From Enterococcus sp. (GTDB lineage Bacteria; Bacillota; Bacilli; Lactobacillales; Enterococcaceae), in NCBI RefSeq assembly GCF_022711995.1, contig NZ_JALAHI010000142.1, positions 1 to 64,000 of the forward strand: a stretch of 64,000 nucleotides of DNA. Reading direction: 5' to 3'. A program made the translations under genes and the position numbers. Positions 44,176 to 53,318 of the stretch are shown one piece after another. The notes below the pieces were generated by a model. It did no database searches. It was given only the letters and a program-made list of their open reading frames with translations, and was not told the DNA's origin. How positions within the stretch are numbered: position 1 is the stretch's first letter; each line of letters begins with the position of its first letter.

Positions 44176-44296
44176 AAAAAGGGGCTGTGCCATAAGCTTT
44201 CGACAAGTAACACTATCCGAACAGTATCTATCATTGCAATAGAATAAGATTCGGTTTAACTTGTTGGATGATGACTTATAGCACAGTCCTTTTTTT
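44176..44296. repeat. Long palindromic element / bidirectional terminator
   Basis: Outer arms GGGCTGTGCcATAAG and CTTATaGCACAGtCC flanked by A- and T-runs; inside ACAAGT/ACTTGT and CCGAA/TTCGG also pair, giving a nearly continuous hairpin about 120 bases long. Much longer than a normal terminator and reminiscent of MITE-like palindromes. Ends mutL and the convergent regulator gene. Confidence 0.7.
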
Positions 44297-44304
44297 GTGT
44301 TCGT

Positions 44305-47300
44305 TTATCCTTCCACCTGAAAAGTTTCTTTTAAGACTTGCAGCTCATAACGATCGCGATATGGACTGAGATTTTCCATTGCTTTTGTCAAATAATAAGA
44401 GACCTCTTCATTAACCAAATGGCTCAGTTGTCGATTATCGATCGATTCGGTCAGACACTTTTCTTTTACCAGAGCTTTAATAAAATAAACAAGGCCACTA
44501 TCTCGCGGATTGGCTAATTGATTTTGATAGTAGCTCGTTTTCTCAATAAACGCGACGACTTTTTCATAGGCTTGTTTGTGAAGATAGATGAGTGCGAGAT
44601 AAGCATTTAACTGCACCCTTTTCCAAAGTGACGTTGTCACTTCAAAATAGTCATTTGCTTTAAGAAAATAGCTTTCCGCCTGATCATAATCTTTTTTCGC
44701 ATACAACGTAATCCCCATATCCACATAAAAGATAGCGGAACTGGTGACTAAATCGTGACCTTCACATAGGTTGATGGCTTTTTGCTGTAGTTTGATCGAC
44801 TGTTCATAGTTGGAACGCAATCGCTGGATTTCTGCTAGATAATCATAAGCAGCAGCAATGTTACTGTTATACTTTTCATCAAAGCGATTGGCAATATTAA
44901 AAATAGTGATGGACTCTTTGATCAAAGACTCTGCTTGATCCAAATCGCCGATCATCAAGTGATACAAGCCTTTCAATCGCAATAAAATCCCAATCGATTC
45001 ATTGTTGTTGGCACTAATAGCTACTTCCATTGCCAAATCAATGTAATGGGCCATATCCGTCGCATTATCGGTTTGGATATAGTAATAAATCATTTGCCGA
45101 TACCCTCGCAACAAATAGGTGGTTAGATGAAAATCTTTGGCTTTCACGATCACTCGCTGAATGTTTTCAATGCCTCGCTGATAATCGCCAGAATTGATAA
45201 AAAAGCGTCCCTCAAGGTAAAGAAATTTGACCAACAGCAATTGGTAGGTCCTATCTTCTGCATATTGTCCCTCAATCTCCTTGAGTCTAGCGCCTATTTC
45301 TTTGAATTTTTCCAATTCATTGCGGTCTTTGCCTCGGAGAGATTCACGTGATGACAAAGGCTCTTGATGATAAATTGGAAAGAGTTCGTGCTGAATGCGC
45401 AAAAACAGTTGATGATGGGACAATTCATAATCTAATGATTTCAATTCCTGATGGGCATGACGGTAATGATACCCAATTGCTGCCAGTAATTCGCCATCCT
45501 CATTGGCTTCTGATAATTTCTGTTCTAATAAAACAGCAATTTTTTCATGGATCACGCGCAATTTCATATCTGATTGTTGCGCGTAGATATATTGTTGCAT
45601 CTTTTTATGCTTAAAACGAAAACAGACTTCATCGAGATACACATTTTCACTAATTAATCCTTGCTTGATCAAACGGTCAAGTGCTTGATACACCTCCGAT
45701 TTTTCTCCTTCAATCAGCTCAACTAAGATACTCATAGGAGCGATTTTCTGGAAGAAAGAAATCAAGTTAATCAAGTCAGATTCTAGTGGCGTTAAATTTA
45801 CAAATTGCAGACTCAGCTCGTCCCTCATTTTTGGCGTGATGATTTCCAATGTATCGCTCTCTTGCAATTGATCTAAGTATTCCCGAATGTATAAAGGCAC
45901 CCCAGCTGATTCCCGCATAATAAAATCCAATGTAGTGGCCTGAAAAGGATAATCCGGCAGTTGCTTCTCACAAAAAGCTCTGACTTCAAAATCTTTAAAT
46001 GGCAATAGTTCTAATGTGATGATCTTTTCGTAGTAGCGAACACTTGCGATCAAATCATGGATTTCTTTGCGATAGCCTAGCTGCAATGTCATAATAAAAA
46101 TGACGTCCCGATGGGGATTATGCAAAATCAAGCTAGTCAATAATTTGATGCTTGTTTGGTCCATCCATTGAAGATTCTCGATAAAGAGGACGACAGGTTT
46201 TATCTTCCCCAGTCGTTGTAATGCCTCCGATATGCATTGTGCAAGGATATTCAACTGAGAAGAATCGATGGCCTCAGGTAATTGTTGTGCTTTTAAATTA
46301 CTAAAAAATGGAAAGTGTTGACTAAAGATTTGCTGCCAACGATCGACCTCGATCAACGCTTCTTTTTGTAATAGTTGAATGATCTGCTGCAACAATTCAC
46401 GCCACGGACGCAAACAGTGTTCTTGTTCCGCTTTATAACAACTTACTTGGAATAATTCATGAGGGTATTGGATATTGTCTAAGACTAATTGACACAAGGA
46501 AGATTTTCCCACACCCAAATCGCCTGTGACTAAGACCGACTGAAAAGGTTTTTTTTGCTTTAAATTCGCCAAGTTCAACTCCAGTCGCTCCACTTCGTTG
46601 GCTCGACCATAAAAATGATTCGCGCGTTTTTTTTGTCTTGTTTGCTGTTTTTGATTGGCCATCTGCAGTGTTTTTTGATACAACTGTTTTGTTTCTTCAC
46701 TTGGTTCAATACCTAGCTCGATTCTTAGTATTTCTGCCAGTTCATAATAAGTTTCAATCGCCTTCCCATTACGCTGATTGTCAATATAAAACCGCATCAA
46801 TAATTGGTAATTGCGCTCATCAAATTCATCAATGGCAATCAATTTGCGAATATTTTTTTCTACATCCGCTACCGCATGAAAGGAAATATCCTCTGCCACT
46901 TTTTGATAACAGCTTTCGATGAATTGATGTTCATAAAGATTACGCATCTTCGTCAGCCAAGCATCAAACAAATCCGAATCCTTCAGATAAAACCCTTTCA
47001 AAAACTCATCACGGTAGATTTCCAAATGAGTCGTATCTTTTTCAAACAAATAGGTGTCACTTTCTACGATCAAATCGGAATTAAACGTCAAAATCGATTT
47101 GTTTGGGGAAACAATAAATTCTCCGCCTAATGCACGATTGGCTTGATAAATCGTATTCCGCAAATTCTTTTTGGCACTTTTTTCATCTTTGCTCGGCCAT
47201 AAAATCCCGGCGATCTCATCGCGACTGATTGGTTGATTGATTACCATATAATACAGTAATGCATTGATTTTTGAGAAAGAAAAAATTTTCGTTTCCCCAT

Positions 47301-47352
47301 CCACTTTGATTGTGGGTGTTCCTAATAATTCAAATGATAAGGTATGCTTCAT
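44305..47352 (-). CDS. Large BTAD/AAA+/TPR transcriptional regulator
   Basis: 1015 residues from ATG 47352 (GAAGGAG upstream). Order: OmpR-like winged HTH (1-95; LLGTPTIKVDGETKIFSFSK), bacterial transcriptional activation domain (about 100-240; FKGFYLKDSDLFDAWL-like, IDNQRNGKAIETYYELAEILRIELG), AAA ATPase (about 255-500; Walker A GDLGVGKSS, PVVLFIENLQWMD as Walker B) and a long TPR-like helical tail (about 640-1000). SARP/MalT-like architecture is common in actinobacteria and sparse in enterococci. Sandwiched between mutL and hutI, it is a candidate hut activator; the ligand is unknown. Confidence 0.85.
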   Translation of the reverse strand: MKHTLSFELLGTPTIKVDGETKIFSFSKINALLYYMVINQPISRDEIAGILWPSKDEKSAKKNLRNTIYQANRALGGEFIVSPNKSILTFNSDLIVESDTYLFEKDTTHLEIYRDEFLKGFYLKDSDLFDAWLTKMRNLYEHQFIESCYQKVAEDISFHAVADVEKNIRKLIAIDEFDERNYQLLMRFYIDNQRNGKAIETYYELAEILRIELGIEPSEETKQLYQKTLQMANQKQQTRQKKRANHFYGRANEVERLELNLANLKQKKPFQSVLVTGDLGVGKSSLCQLVLDNIQYPHELFQVSCYKAEQEHCLRPWRELLQQIIQLLQKEALIEVDRWQQIFSQHFPFFSNLKAQQLPEAIDSSQLNILAQCISEALQRLGKIKPVVLFIENLQWMDQTSIKLLTSLILHNPHRDVIFIMTLQLGYRKEIHDLIASVRYYEKIITLELLPFKDFEVRAFCEKQLPDYPFQATTLDFIMRESAGVPLYIREYLDQLQESDTLEIITPKMRDELSLQFVNLTPLESDLINLISFFQKIAPMSILVELIEGEKSEVYQALDRLIKQGLISENVYLDEVCFRFKHKKMQQYIYAQQSDMKLRVIHEKIAVLLEQKLSEANEDGELLAAIGYHYRHAHQELKSLDYELSHHQLFLRIQHELFPIYHQEPLSSRESLRGKDRNELEKFKEIGARLKEIEGQYAEDRTYQLLLVKFLYLEGRFFINSGDYQRGIENIQRVIVKAKDFHLTTYLLRGYRQMIYYYIQTDNATDMAHYIDLAMEVAISANNNESIGILLRLKGLYHLMIGDLDQAESLIKESITIFNIANRFDEKYNSNIAAAYDYLAEIQRLRSNYEQSIKLQQKAINLCEGHDLVTSSAIFYVDMGITLYAKKDYDQAESYFLKANDYFEVTTSLWKRVQLNAYLALIYLHKQAYEKVVAFIEKTSYYQNQLANPRDSGLVYFIKALVKEKCLTESIDNRQLSHLVNEEVSYYLTKAMENLSPYRDRYELQVLKETFQVEG

Positions 47353-47458
47353 CACTGCTCCTTCTTTCAATTTTTTGCTTTCAAATTTCTACTCTTTATT
47401 TTAAAGCAAGCACCTCCATGAAGATACCGCTTCCATAAAAGTACCGCTTATTCTTACA

Positions 47459-47506
47459 AAAGAAAAACTCTCTAACTCTATCACTAGAATCGGAGAGTTT
47501 TCTTTT
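47459..47506. terminator. Terminator between hutI and the BTAD regulator
   Basis: AGAAAAACTCTC (47461-47472) pairs with GAGAGTTTTCTTTT (47493-47506), one base bulged, with T-rich flanks on both strands. Confidence 0.8.
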
Positions 47507-47529
47507 AAAAGATCTCTGAAATCCTTTTT

Positions 47530-48795
47530 CTAAACAAGTTGACGGTGGGAAACAACTAGATTTCCAGCTTTGTATACGTGTGTCACCAAATTCGTTGCAA
47601 AGAAATACAATGGAAAATCGATATTTGGCGCATCAAAGATCGTAATATCCGCAACTTTTCCTTTATCTAAGCTGCCTACTGCTCCTCCCCGATCAATCGC
47701 ATAAGCGGCATTGATCGTAACTGCATTAAAGACTTGGATCGGCGTTAATTTTTGCATAAAGCACCCTAACTGCATAATAAACTGAAGGTTGGCTGTCGGG
47801 CAACTTCCAGGGTTACTATCTGTCGTTAGAGTAATGGCCATGCCGTTGTCAATCATTTTTCTAGCAGGTGCATAGGTATCTTCCATGAGGCTAAAGGTGG
47901 TTGCAGGCAACAAATTTCCAATAACCTTTGCTGCACTCAACTTCTTGATGCCTTCATCTGTGATCATCATTAAGTGCTCGGCACTTACAGCACCTAGCTG
48001 AGCCGCTACATCTACTCCCCCAATTGAGGCAATCTCATCTGCATGAATCCGTAATTTGAATCCCATTTCTTTGGCAGCTTTTAATAATCGATACGACTCT
48101 TCAGCAGAGAAAACCCCTTCTTCACAAAAGACATCGCAAAATTCGGCCAAGTTGGCTGCTTTTACTTTAGGAAGCATATCAGCAATGATCAAATCAATAA
48201 ACGCGCCAGAGCGGCCTTGGTATTCAATTGGAATCGCATGGGCCCCCATAAACGTGGAAACAATATCGATTGCATGATCGCAGTTTAATTTCTTTGCGAC
48301 TTCTAATTGTTTTTTTTCGGTTTCCCAGTTCAATCCATAACCGCTTTTAGCTTCGACGGTTGTTACACCATGGATTAGCATCTGATCCAATAGCGCTGCC
48401 GATTTTTGGTACAGTGTGGCAAAAGAAGCTTCCCTCGTCGCATTCATGGTACTTAAAATGCCGCCACCTTCAGCTAAAATCTCTAAGTAAGGAACACCAT
48501 TTAACTTTTTAGCAAACTCATGCTCTCGGCTGCCTCCATACACGAGATGTGTGTGGCAATCAATCAACCCTGGTGAAGCCAATTTTCCGGTGTAATCAAC
48601 GATTTTCGTTTTTTCATCAATCAGGTCTTGGCTCGGCTGCCCTGTACCGATTTGTAAAATCTTCCCTTCTTTGATTGCAATGTAGCCATCATTGATGATG
48701 GTTGCCTCATTCATTTGTGCTCCTCTTAATGGTTCTCCCCGATCAATGGGGCAAAAAATTTGACTGAAATTCGTTAAAATCTTGTCTGCTTTCAT
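47530..48795 (-). CDS. hutI: Imidazolonepropionase
   Basis: 421 residues from ATG 48795 (AGAGGAG upstream). Amidohydrolase fold with [19 protein letters not shown] (HxH metal pair), [28 protein letters not shown] and [11 protein letters not shown]. It hydrolyses imidazolone propionate to N-formiminoglutamate, the substrate of FtcD. Transcribed alone, divergent from hutU. Confidence 0.95.
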   Translation of the reverse strand: MKADKILTNFSQIFCPIDRGEPLRGAQMNEATIINDGYIAIKEGKILQIGTGQPSQDLIDEKTKIVDYTGKLASPGLIDCHTHLVYGGSREHEFAKKLNGVPYLEILAEGGGILSTMNATREASFATLYQKSAALLDQMLIHGVTTVEAKSGYGLNWETEKKQLEVAKKLNCDHAIDIVSTFMGAHAIPIEYQGRSGAFIDLIIADMLPKVKAANLAEFCDVFCEEGVFSAEESYRLLKAAKEMGFKLRIHADEIASIGGVDVAAQLGAVSAEHLMMITDEGIKKLSAAKVIGNLLPATTFSLMEDTYAPARKMIDNGMAITLTTDSNPGSCPTANLQFIMQLGCFMQKLTPIQVFNAVTINAAYAIDRGGAVGSLDKGKVADITIFDAPNIDFPLYFFATNLVTHVYKAGNLVVSHRQLV

Positions 48796-48921
48796 TGTTA
48801 TTCTCCTCTGCATCGTAGTCCTATTTTCAGTATAAAAAAAATAGTCTCTCAAGAGTCAAAGGAATCCACTCCGGCAATTTCTCACTGTTTCAAAAAAAAA
48901 AGATCGAGATAGACGTTTTGT

Positions 48922-48935
48922 TGACACCGCTTACA
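48922..48935 (-). promoter_or_regulatory. cre site (CcpA) between hutI and hutU
   Basis: TGTAAGCGGTGTCA on the minus strand, 14/14 match to the consensus and identical to the ftcD cre except at one degenerate position. It overlaps a TTGACA that could be the -35 of hutU. Confidence 0.8.
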
Positions 48936-49010
48936 TACACTTGGCATTGTAACCGACTTGAGATTATTTCATTCATTCACCATTAATAGACGCATAAGGA
49001 GGAAGCATTA

Positions 49011-51035
49011 ATGATTCAATTAAAGGACATCGAACAAGCGATGACAGTTAAGTTAGATGACTTTTTACCTGAAAAAACTATTTTCCAAGAAGGAATTCGC
49101 CGGGCACCTGACCGCGGCTTCCGGCTCACAAAAGAACAGACTGAACTGGCGTTAAAAAATGCATTACGTTATATTCATCCAAAATACCATGAAACCGTGA
49201 TCCCAGAATTTCTAGAAGAGTTAAAAACCCGCGGACGGATTTACGGTTATCGCTGGTACCCTAAAGAAAGAATCTATGGTAAACCGATCGATGCCTACAA
49301 AGGCAAGTGTACGGCTGCAAAAGCGATGCAAGTCATGATCGATAATAACCTCGATTTTGCTGTGGCCCTTTATCCCTATGAATTAGTAACCTATGGAGAA
49401 ACCGGTCAAGTTTGTTCCAATTGGATGCAATACCACTTGATTAAAAAATACCTTGAGATCATGACTGAAGAACAAACCTTGGTGATTGAGTCTGGGCATC
49501 CGCTAGGCCTTTTCAAATCAAAAAAAGATGCTCCTCGTGTGATTATCACCAATGGCTTATTAGTTGGGGAATACGACAATATAGATGACTGGGAGATTGC
49601 CGAAGAAATGGGCGTGACAAACTATGGACAAATGACCGCTGGCGGTTGGATGTACATCGGTCCCCAAGGAATCGTTCATGGGACCTTTAATACCCTTCTG
49701 AATGCGGGACGTTTGAAACTCGGTATTTCGGATGATGGCGATTTGGCTGGAAAATTGTTTATTTCCTCAGGACTTGGAGGGATGTCTGGTGCCCAAGGGA
49801 AGGCGGGAGAAATTGCCAATGCAGTGGCGATTATTGCGGAAGTGGATCGATCTCGAATCGATACCCGATTAGAACAAGGCTGGATTTCTAACCTTGCCGA
49901 AACCCCTGAAGAAGCAATCACTATTGCCAGAAACTATTTAAACCAAAAAGAAAAAACGTCAATCGCCTATCACGGCAATATTGTCGATTTATTGGAGTAC
50001 GTTGACCAAAACAATATCAAAGTTGACTTGTTATCTGATCAAACATCTTGTCATAACGTGTATACCGGTGGCTATTGCCCTGCTGGCATCACCTTTGAAG
50101 AAAGAACGAATCTACTGGCGACAGACAGTGGCAAGTTTCATCAGCTGGTGGATGACACATTGAAACGCCACTACCACGTGATCAAGTCACTTGTTGCTAA
50201 AGGCACCTATTTCTTTGATTATGGAAATTCTTTCATGAAAGCAATCTATGATTCCGGTATCAAAGAAATCTCAAAAAATGGCGTTGATGACAAAGATGGC
50301 TTCATCTGGCCTTCCTATGTCGAAGATATCATGGGCCCAATGCTCTTTGATTATGGCTATGGTCCATTTCGCTGGGTTTGCTTAAGTGGAAAGCACGAAG
50401 ACTTGGTGGCAACTGATCATGCCGCAATGGAAGTAATTGATCCCAATCGCCGCTATCAGGACCGAGACAACTACAACTGGATTCGAGATGCCGAAAAAAA
50501 TCAACTGGTGGTTGGCACACAAGCGCGAATCTTATACCAGGACTGCAGCGGGCGCGTGAATATCGCACTGAAATTTAATGAATTAGTCCGAGAAGGAAAA
50601 ATCGGGCCAGTAATGCTAGGACGTGATCACCATGATGTCTCTGGAACAGACTCTCCTTTCCGGGAAACTTCCAATATCAAAGATGGAAGTAATGTCTGTG
50701 CCGATATGGCTACTCAATGTTACGCCGGCAATGCGGCTAGAGGAATGTCATTGATTGCACTGCATAACGGTGGCGGTGTCGGTATTGGCAAATCGATCAA
50801 TGGTGGGTTTGGCCTCGTTTTAGATGGCTCAGAACAAGTCGATGAAATCATCAAATCAGCGATTGCTTGGGATACGATGGGCGGTGTGGCTCGCAGAAGC
50901 TGGGCTCGAAACGATCATGCGATTGAAACATCTATTGAATACAACAAGATGAATCAAGGGACTGACCACATCACGATTCCTTATCTAGCAGACCAAAATC
51001 GGATCGACACTGCAATCAATTCCCTGTTTGCTTAA
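49011..51035 (+). CDS. hutU: Urocanate hydratase
   Basis: 674 residues, the long form of the enzyme (many are about 555). NAD+-binding and active-site blocks are present: GGWMYIGPQGIVHGTFNTLL, GGMSGAQGKAGEIA, DQTSCHNVYTGGYCPAG with the conserved Cys region, and GRDHHDVSGTDSPFRETSN. It turns urocanate into imidazolone propionate. AAGGAGG ribosome binding site nine bases upstream. The extra N-terminal approximately 70 residues (with RAPDRGFRLTKEQ) are typical of the long subgroup. Confidence 0.95.
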   Translation: MIQLKDIEQAMTVKLDDFLPEKTIFQEGIRRAPDRGFRLTKEQTELALKNALRYIHPKYHETVIPEFLEELKTRGRIYGYRWYPKERIYGKPIDAYKGKCTAAKAMQVMIDNNLDFAVALYPYELVTYGETGQVCSNWMQYHLIKKYLEIMTEEQTLVIESGHPLGLFKSKKDAPRVIITNGLLVGEYDNIDDWEIAEEMGVTNYGQMTAGGWMYIGPQGIVHGTFNTLLNAGRLKLGISDDGDLAGKLFISSGLGGMSGAQGKAGEIANAVAIIAEVDRSRIDTRLEQGWISNLAETPEEAITIARNYLNQKEKTSIAYHGNIVDLLEYVDQNNIKVDLLSDQTSCHNVYTGGYCPAGITFEERTNLLATDSGKFHQLVDDTLKRHYHVIKSLVAKGTYFFDYGNSFMKAIYDSGIKEISKNGVDDKDGFIWPSYVEDIMGPMLFDYGYGPFRWVCLSGKHEDLVATDHAAMEVIDPNRRYQDRDNYNWIRDAEKNQLVVGTQARILYQDCSGRVNIALKFNELVREGKIGPVMLGRDHHDVSGTDSPFRETSNIKDGSNVCADMATQCYAGNAARGMSLIALHNGGGVGIGKSINGGFGLVLDGSEQVDEIIKSAIAWDTMGGVARRSWARNDHAIETSIEYNKMNQGTDHITIPYLADQNRIDTAINSLFA

Positions 51036-51102
51036 AAGAGTTGCAGCTTCTTTATCCGAACTATACCTGCAGTCAATGAACTATCCGGAGGATAATCTTG
51101 CA

Positions 51103-51158
51103 TAATGCTTGTTTCTTAATGCTTGCTTTTTGATACTCGCTTTTTGATGCTTGTCTTT
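51103..51158. repeat. Four imperfect 14-bp tandem repeats
   Basis: TAATGCTTGTTTCT, TAATGCTTGCTTTT, TGATACTCGCTTTT and TGATGCTTGTCTTT follow one another without gaps between hutU and the FNT gene. Each differs from the next by one to four bases. A GGAAAT...ATTTCC/GGGT...ACCC hairpin (about 51178-51217) follows. Confidence 0.75.
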
Positions 51159-51308
51159 AAAGCGCATTTTTTACAGCGGAAATGGATGGGTGGTCTAGCT
51201 ACCCTTCACCAAAATTTCCAAAGATTTTCTCCTTACCTCCGGATAGTTTCATCTGTTATTTCATTTATTTGACACTTATTTGAGTCGTCAATCGAAAGGA
51301 AGCGAACC

Positions 51309-52094
51309 ATGTACGCACCAGAAGAAATTGTTGAAATAGCCATCAAAAATGGCCTAAAGAAAACAAAAAAAACACAAGTGGCAAAATGCCTGTTAGGTTT
51401 TATAGGCGGTGCGATGATTTCTTTGGGTTATTTAGCTTATATCCGGATCTCTGCAGCTATTCCCGCAACCTTTTCTGGATTGGGAACACTATTGGGCGCA
51501 GCGATTTTCCCGATTGGATTAATTGTCATTCTACTCGCTGGTGGTGAATTGATTACCGGAAATATGATGGCTGTCACGATTGCCTTTTATGATCACCGGG
51601 TTTCCTATCAAAAACTGCTGGCAAACTGGGCATTGATCACCATAGCAAATATGATCGGCGCAATTTTTGTTGCTTATTTTTTTGGTCATTTTGTGGGGCT
51701 GACGCATACGAACGTCTTTAAAGAACAGGTCATAGCGATCGCCCAACATAAGATAAACGCTTCTTTTACACAATCCTTTATCTCCGGTATTGGCTGTAAC
51801 TGGTTTGTTGGCCTCGCATTGTGGCTATGCTATGGGGCAAAAGAGGCAATCGGAAAGATCGTAGCTATTTGGTTTCCAGTCATGGTTTTCGTGGCAATTG
51901 GCTTTCAGCATAGCGTTGCGAATTGTTTTGTTATCCCGGCAGCGATTTTTGAAGGGGGAGCGACTTGGGAAGCATTTGTTTTAAATTTTATTCCTGTTTA
52001 TCTTGGAAATATCGTTGGGGGCGCCCTTCTCGTCTCAGGATTTTATTATCTTAGTTATTCATCAAAAATAACGGCTAAAACCGACAAGAAATAG
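51309..52094 (+). CDS. Formate/nitrite transporter (FNT) family channel
   Basis: 261 residues, six membrane helices, with GFIGGAMISLGYLAYI, LAGGELITGNMMAV (family signature and omega-loop region) and VGLALWLCYGAKEAIGKIVAIWFPVMVFVAIGFQHSVAN-type text in the fifth helix region. These pentameric channels pass formate or nitrite with protons. Following hutU in a region whose pathway generates formate through Fhs, formate efflux is the best guess. AAAGGAAG ribosome binding site; terminator after the stop. Confidence 0.88.
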   Translation: MYAPEEIVEIAIKNGLKKTKKTQVAKCLLGFIGGAMISLGYLAYIRISAAIPATFSGLGTLLGAAIFPIGLIVILLAGGELITGNMMAVTIAFYDHRVSYQKLLANWALITIANMIGAIFVAYFFGHFVGLTHTNVFKEQVIAIAQHKINASFTQSFISGIGCNWFVGLALWLCYGAKEAIGKIVAIWFPVMVFVAIGFQHSVANCFVIPAAIFEGGATWEAFVLNFIPVYLGNIVGGALLVSGFYYLSYSSKITAKTDKK

Positions 52095-52102
52095 CGCAGA
52101 AT

Positions 52103-52147
52103 AAAAGAAGCTGAACACTTGTATCATTAGTGTCTAGCTTCTTTTTT
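52103..52147 (+). terminator. Terminator after the FNT gene
   Basis: AAAAGAAGCTgaACACT / AGTGTctAGCTTCTTTT stem ending in a T-run; effective in both directions, so it also serves allD. Confidence 0.85.
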
Positions 52148-52190
52148 CTAGGCTGCCTTCGTTCGTTTCGACGATAACAACCTTTAACAG

Positions 52191-53252
52191 CTATTTCGCA
52201 AATGCATCTTGGCCGCCATACTTATTCTGGTGGATGGTTTCACTGATCAAGTACTCGTAGATGGTCCGGGGAATCTGTACGCCATCTTGCAGGGCTTTCT
52301 CAAACTGTAGTTGACTGATCTCGCCAGGATAATAAACCGCGGATTGCCCTGCTACAGGCGGAATTTCATGTAATTCATTTACCATTTGATCCATCTGATC
52401 TTTAAATGTCGCAAGATCTGTAAACCGTTTAGGATCAATGACTAGAAACATTTGACCTAGACGTCGTTTTTCAGTGAGATCGGCATACATGGAAGAGACA
52501 TGTTTTCCGAAAGGCAGTCCTAATAGTGAACCGGCTAAGATATCTACCATCATCATCAAACCATAGCCCTTGGCACCAGCAATCGGTAATAACCCTTTAA
52601 CAGCCGTAGGATCTGTAGTTGGTTGCCCGGTCTCGTCTACTGCCCAATTTTCTGGGATCAGCTGATTTTTGGCTCGAGCATCGAGTATTTTGCCCCATGC
52701 TTGAACGGTGGTTGCCATATCAAACACAATGGGCTCATGTCCTGCTCGTGGCGCAGCAAAGGCAATCGGGTTGGTGCCAAAATAATTGCGGGTGCCGCCA
52801 AAAGGAACTGCCATCGGATCTGATTGACACATCGCAATTGCGATCATCTCTTCTTCTGCTGCTTTTTTGACATAATAAGCCATGGTCCCACTATGACTGG
52901 TTTGTTCGATACCGACATAGGCAATTCCCGCTTCTTTAGCAAGATGGATCGCGATCTTCATCGCTTCATTGCAGACGTATTGTCCCATGCCATTGTCGCC
53001 ATGAAAAATCCCCGTAGCAGGACCTGTTTTCTCAAATGATAATTTTGGTTCTAATGTGATACCGCCTTTAGCGATCCGTTCTGCATAGTAGTCCATCCGT
53101 ACAGCGCCGTGGGAATGGACCCCGGTAGCATCTGCAATAGCTAAGTGCTTCGCCGTTTCGCTGGCAGCTTCTTGGGGTAATCCAGCAGCAATCAGTTTTT
53201 TCTTCATCAATTCTTCCAATTGAGTAATAGAAAGAGTGATTAGTTCTTCCAT
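52191..53252 (-). CDS. allD: Ureidoglycolate/malate/lactate dehydrogenase family (AllD-like)
   Basis: 353 residues of the Ldh_2 fold: GVHSHGAVRMDYYAERI, GDNGMGQYVCNEAM, GIAYVGIEQTSHSGTMAYYV with the catalytic His, GTNPIAFAAPR and GYGLMMMVDILAGSLLG. Family members oxidise 2-hydroxy acids with NAD(P)+. Next to FdrA/YlbE, DUF2877 and carbamate kinase the substrate should be ureidoglycolate, giving oxalurate. It is the last gene of the operon, with its ribosome binding site AAAGGAGG inside a possible RNA switch. Confidence 0.85.
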   Translation of the reverse strand: MEELITLSITQLEELMKKKLIAAGLPQEAASETAKHLAIADATGVHSHGAVRMDYYAERIAKGGITLEPKLSFEKTGPATGIFHGDNGMGQYVCNEAMKIAIHLAKEAGIAYVGIEQTSHSGTMAYYVKKAAEEEMIAIAMCQSDPMAVPFGGTRNYFGTNPIAFAAPRAGHEPIVFDMATTVQAWGKILDARAKNQLIPENWAVDETGQPTTDPTAVKGLLPIAGAKGYGLMMMVDILAGSLLGLPFGKHVSSMYADLTEKRRLGQMFLVIDPKRFTDLATFKDQMDQMVNELHEIPPVAGQSAVYYPGEISQLQFEKALQDGVQIPRTIYEYLISETIHQNKYGGQDAFAK

Positions 53253-53259
53253 TGTGAAT

Positions 53260-53315
53260 CCTCCTTTAACAATAAAGGAGAAGTACCTGATAGTGACAAC
53301 AGCGACTTCTCCTTT
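53260..53315 (-). promoter_or_regulatory. Candidate Shine-Dalgarno-sequestering switch before allD
   Basis: Three segments on the minus strand: A = AAAGGAGAAGT (53305-53315), B = ACTTCTCCTTT (53274-53284), C = AAAGGAGG (53260-53267, the allD ribosome binding site). B can pair perfectly with A (11 bp) or with C (7 bp, 6-nt loop), but not both. A:B exposes the site, B:C hides it. Confidence 0.5.
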
Positions 53316-53318
53316 CTC

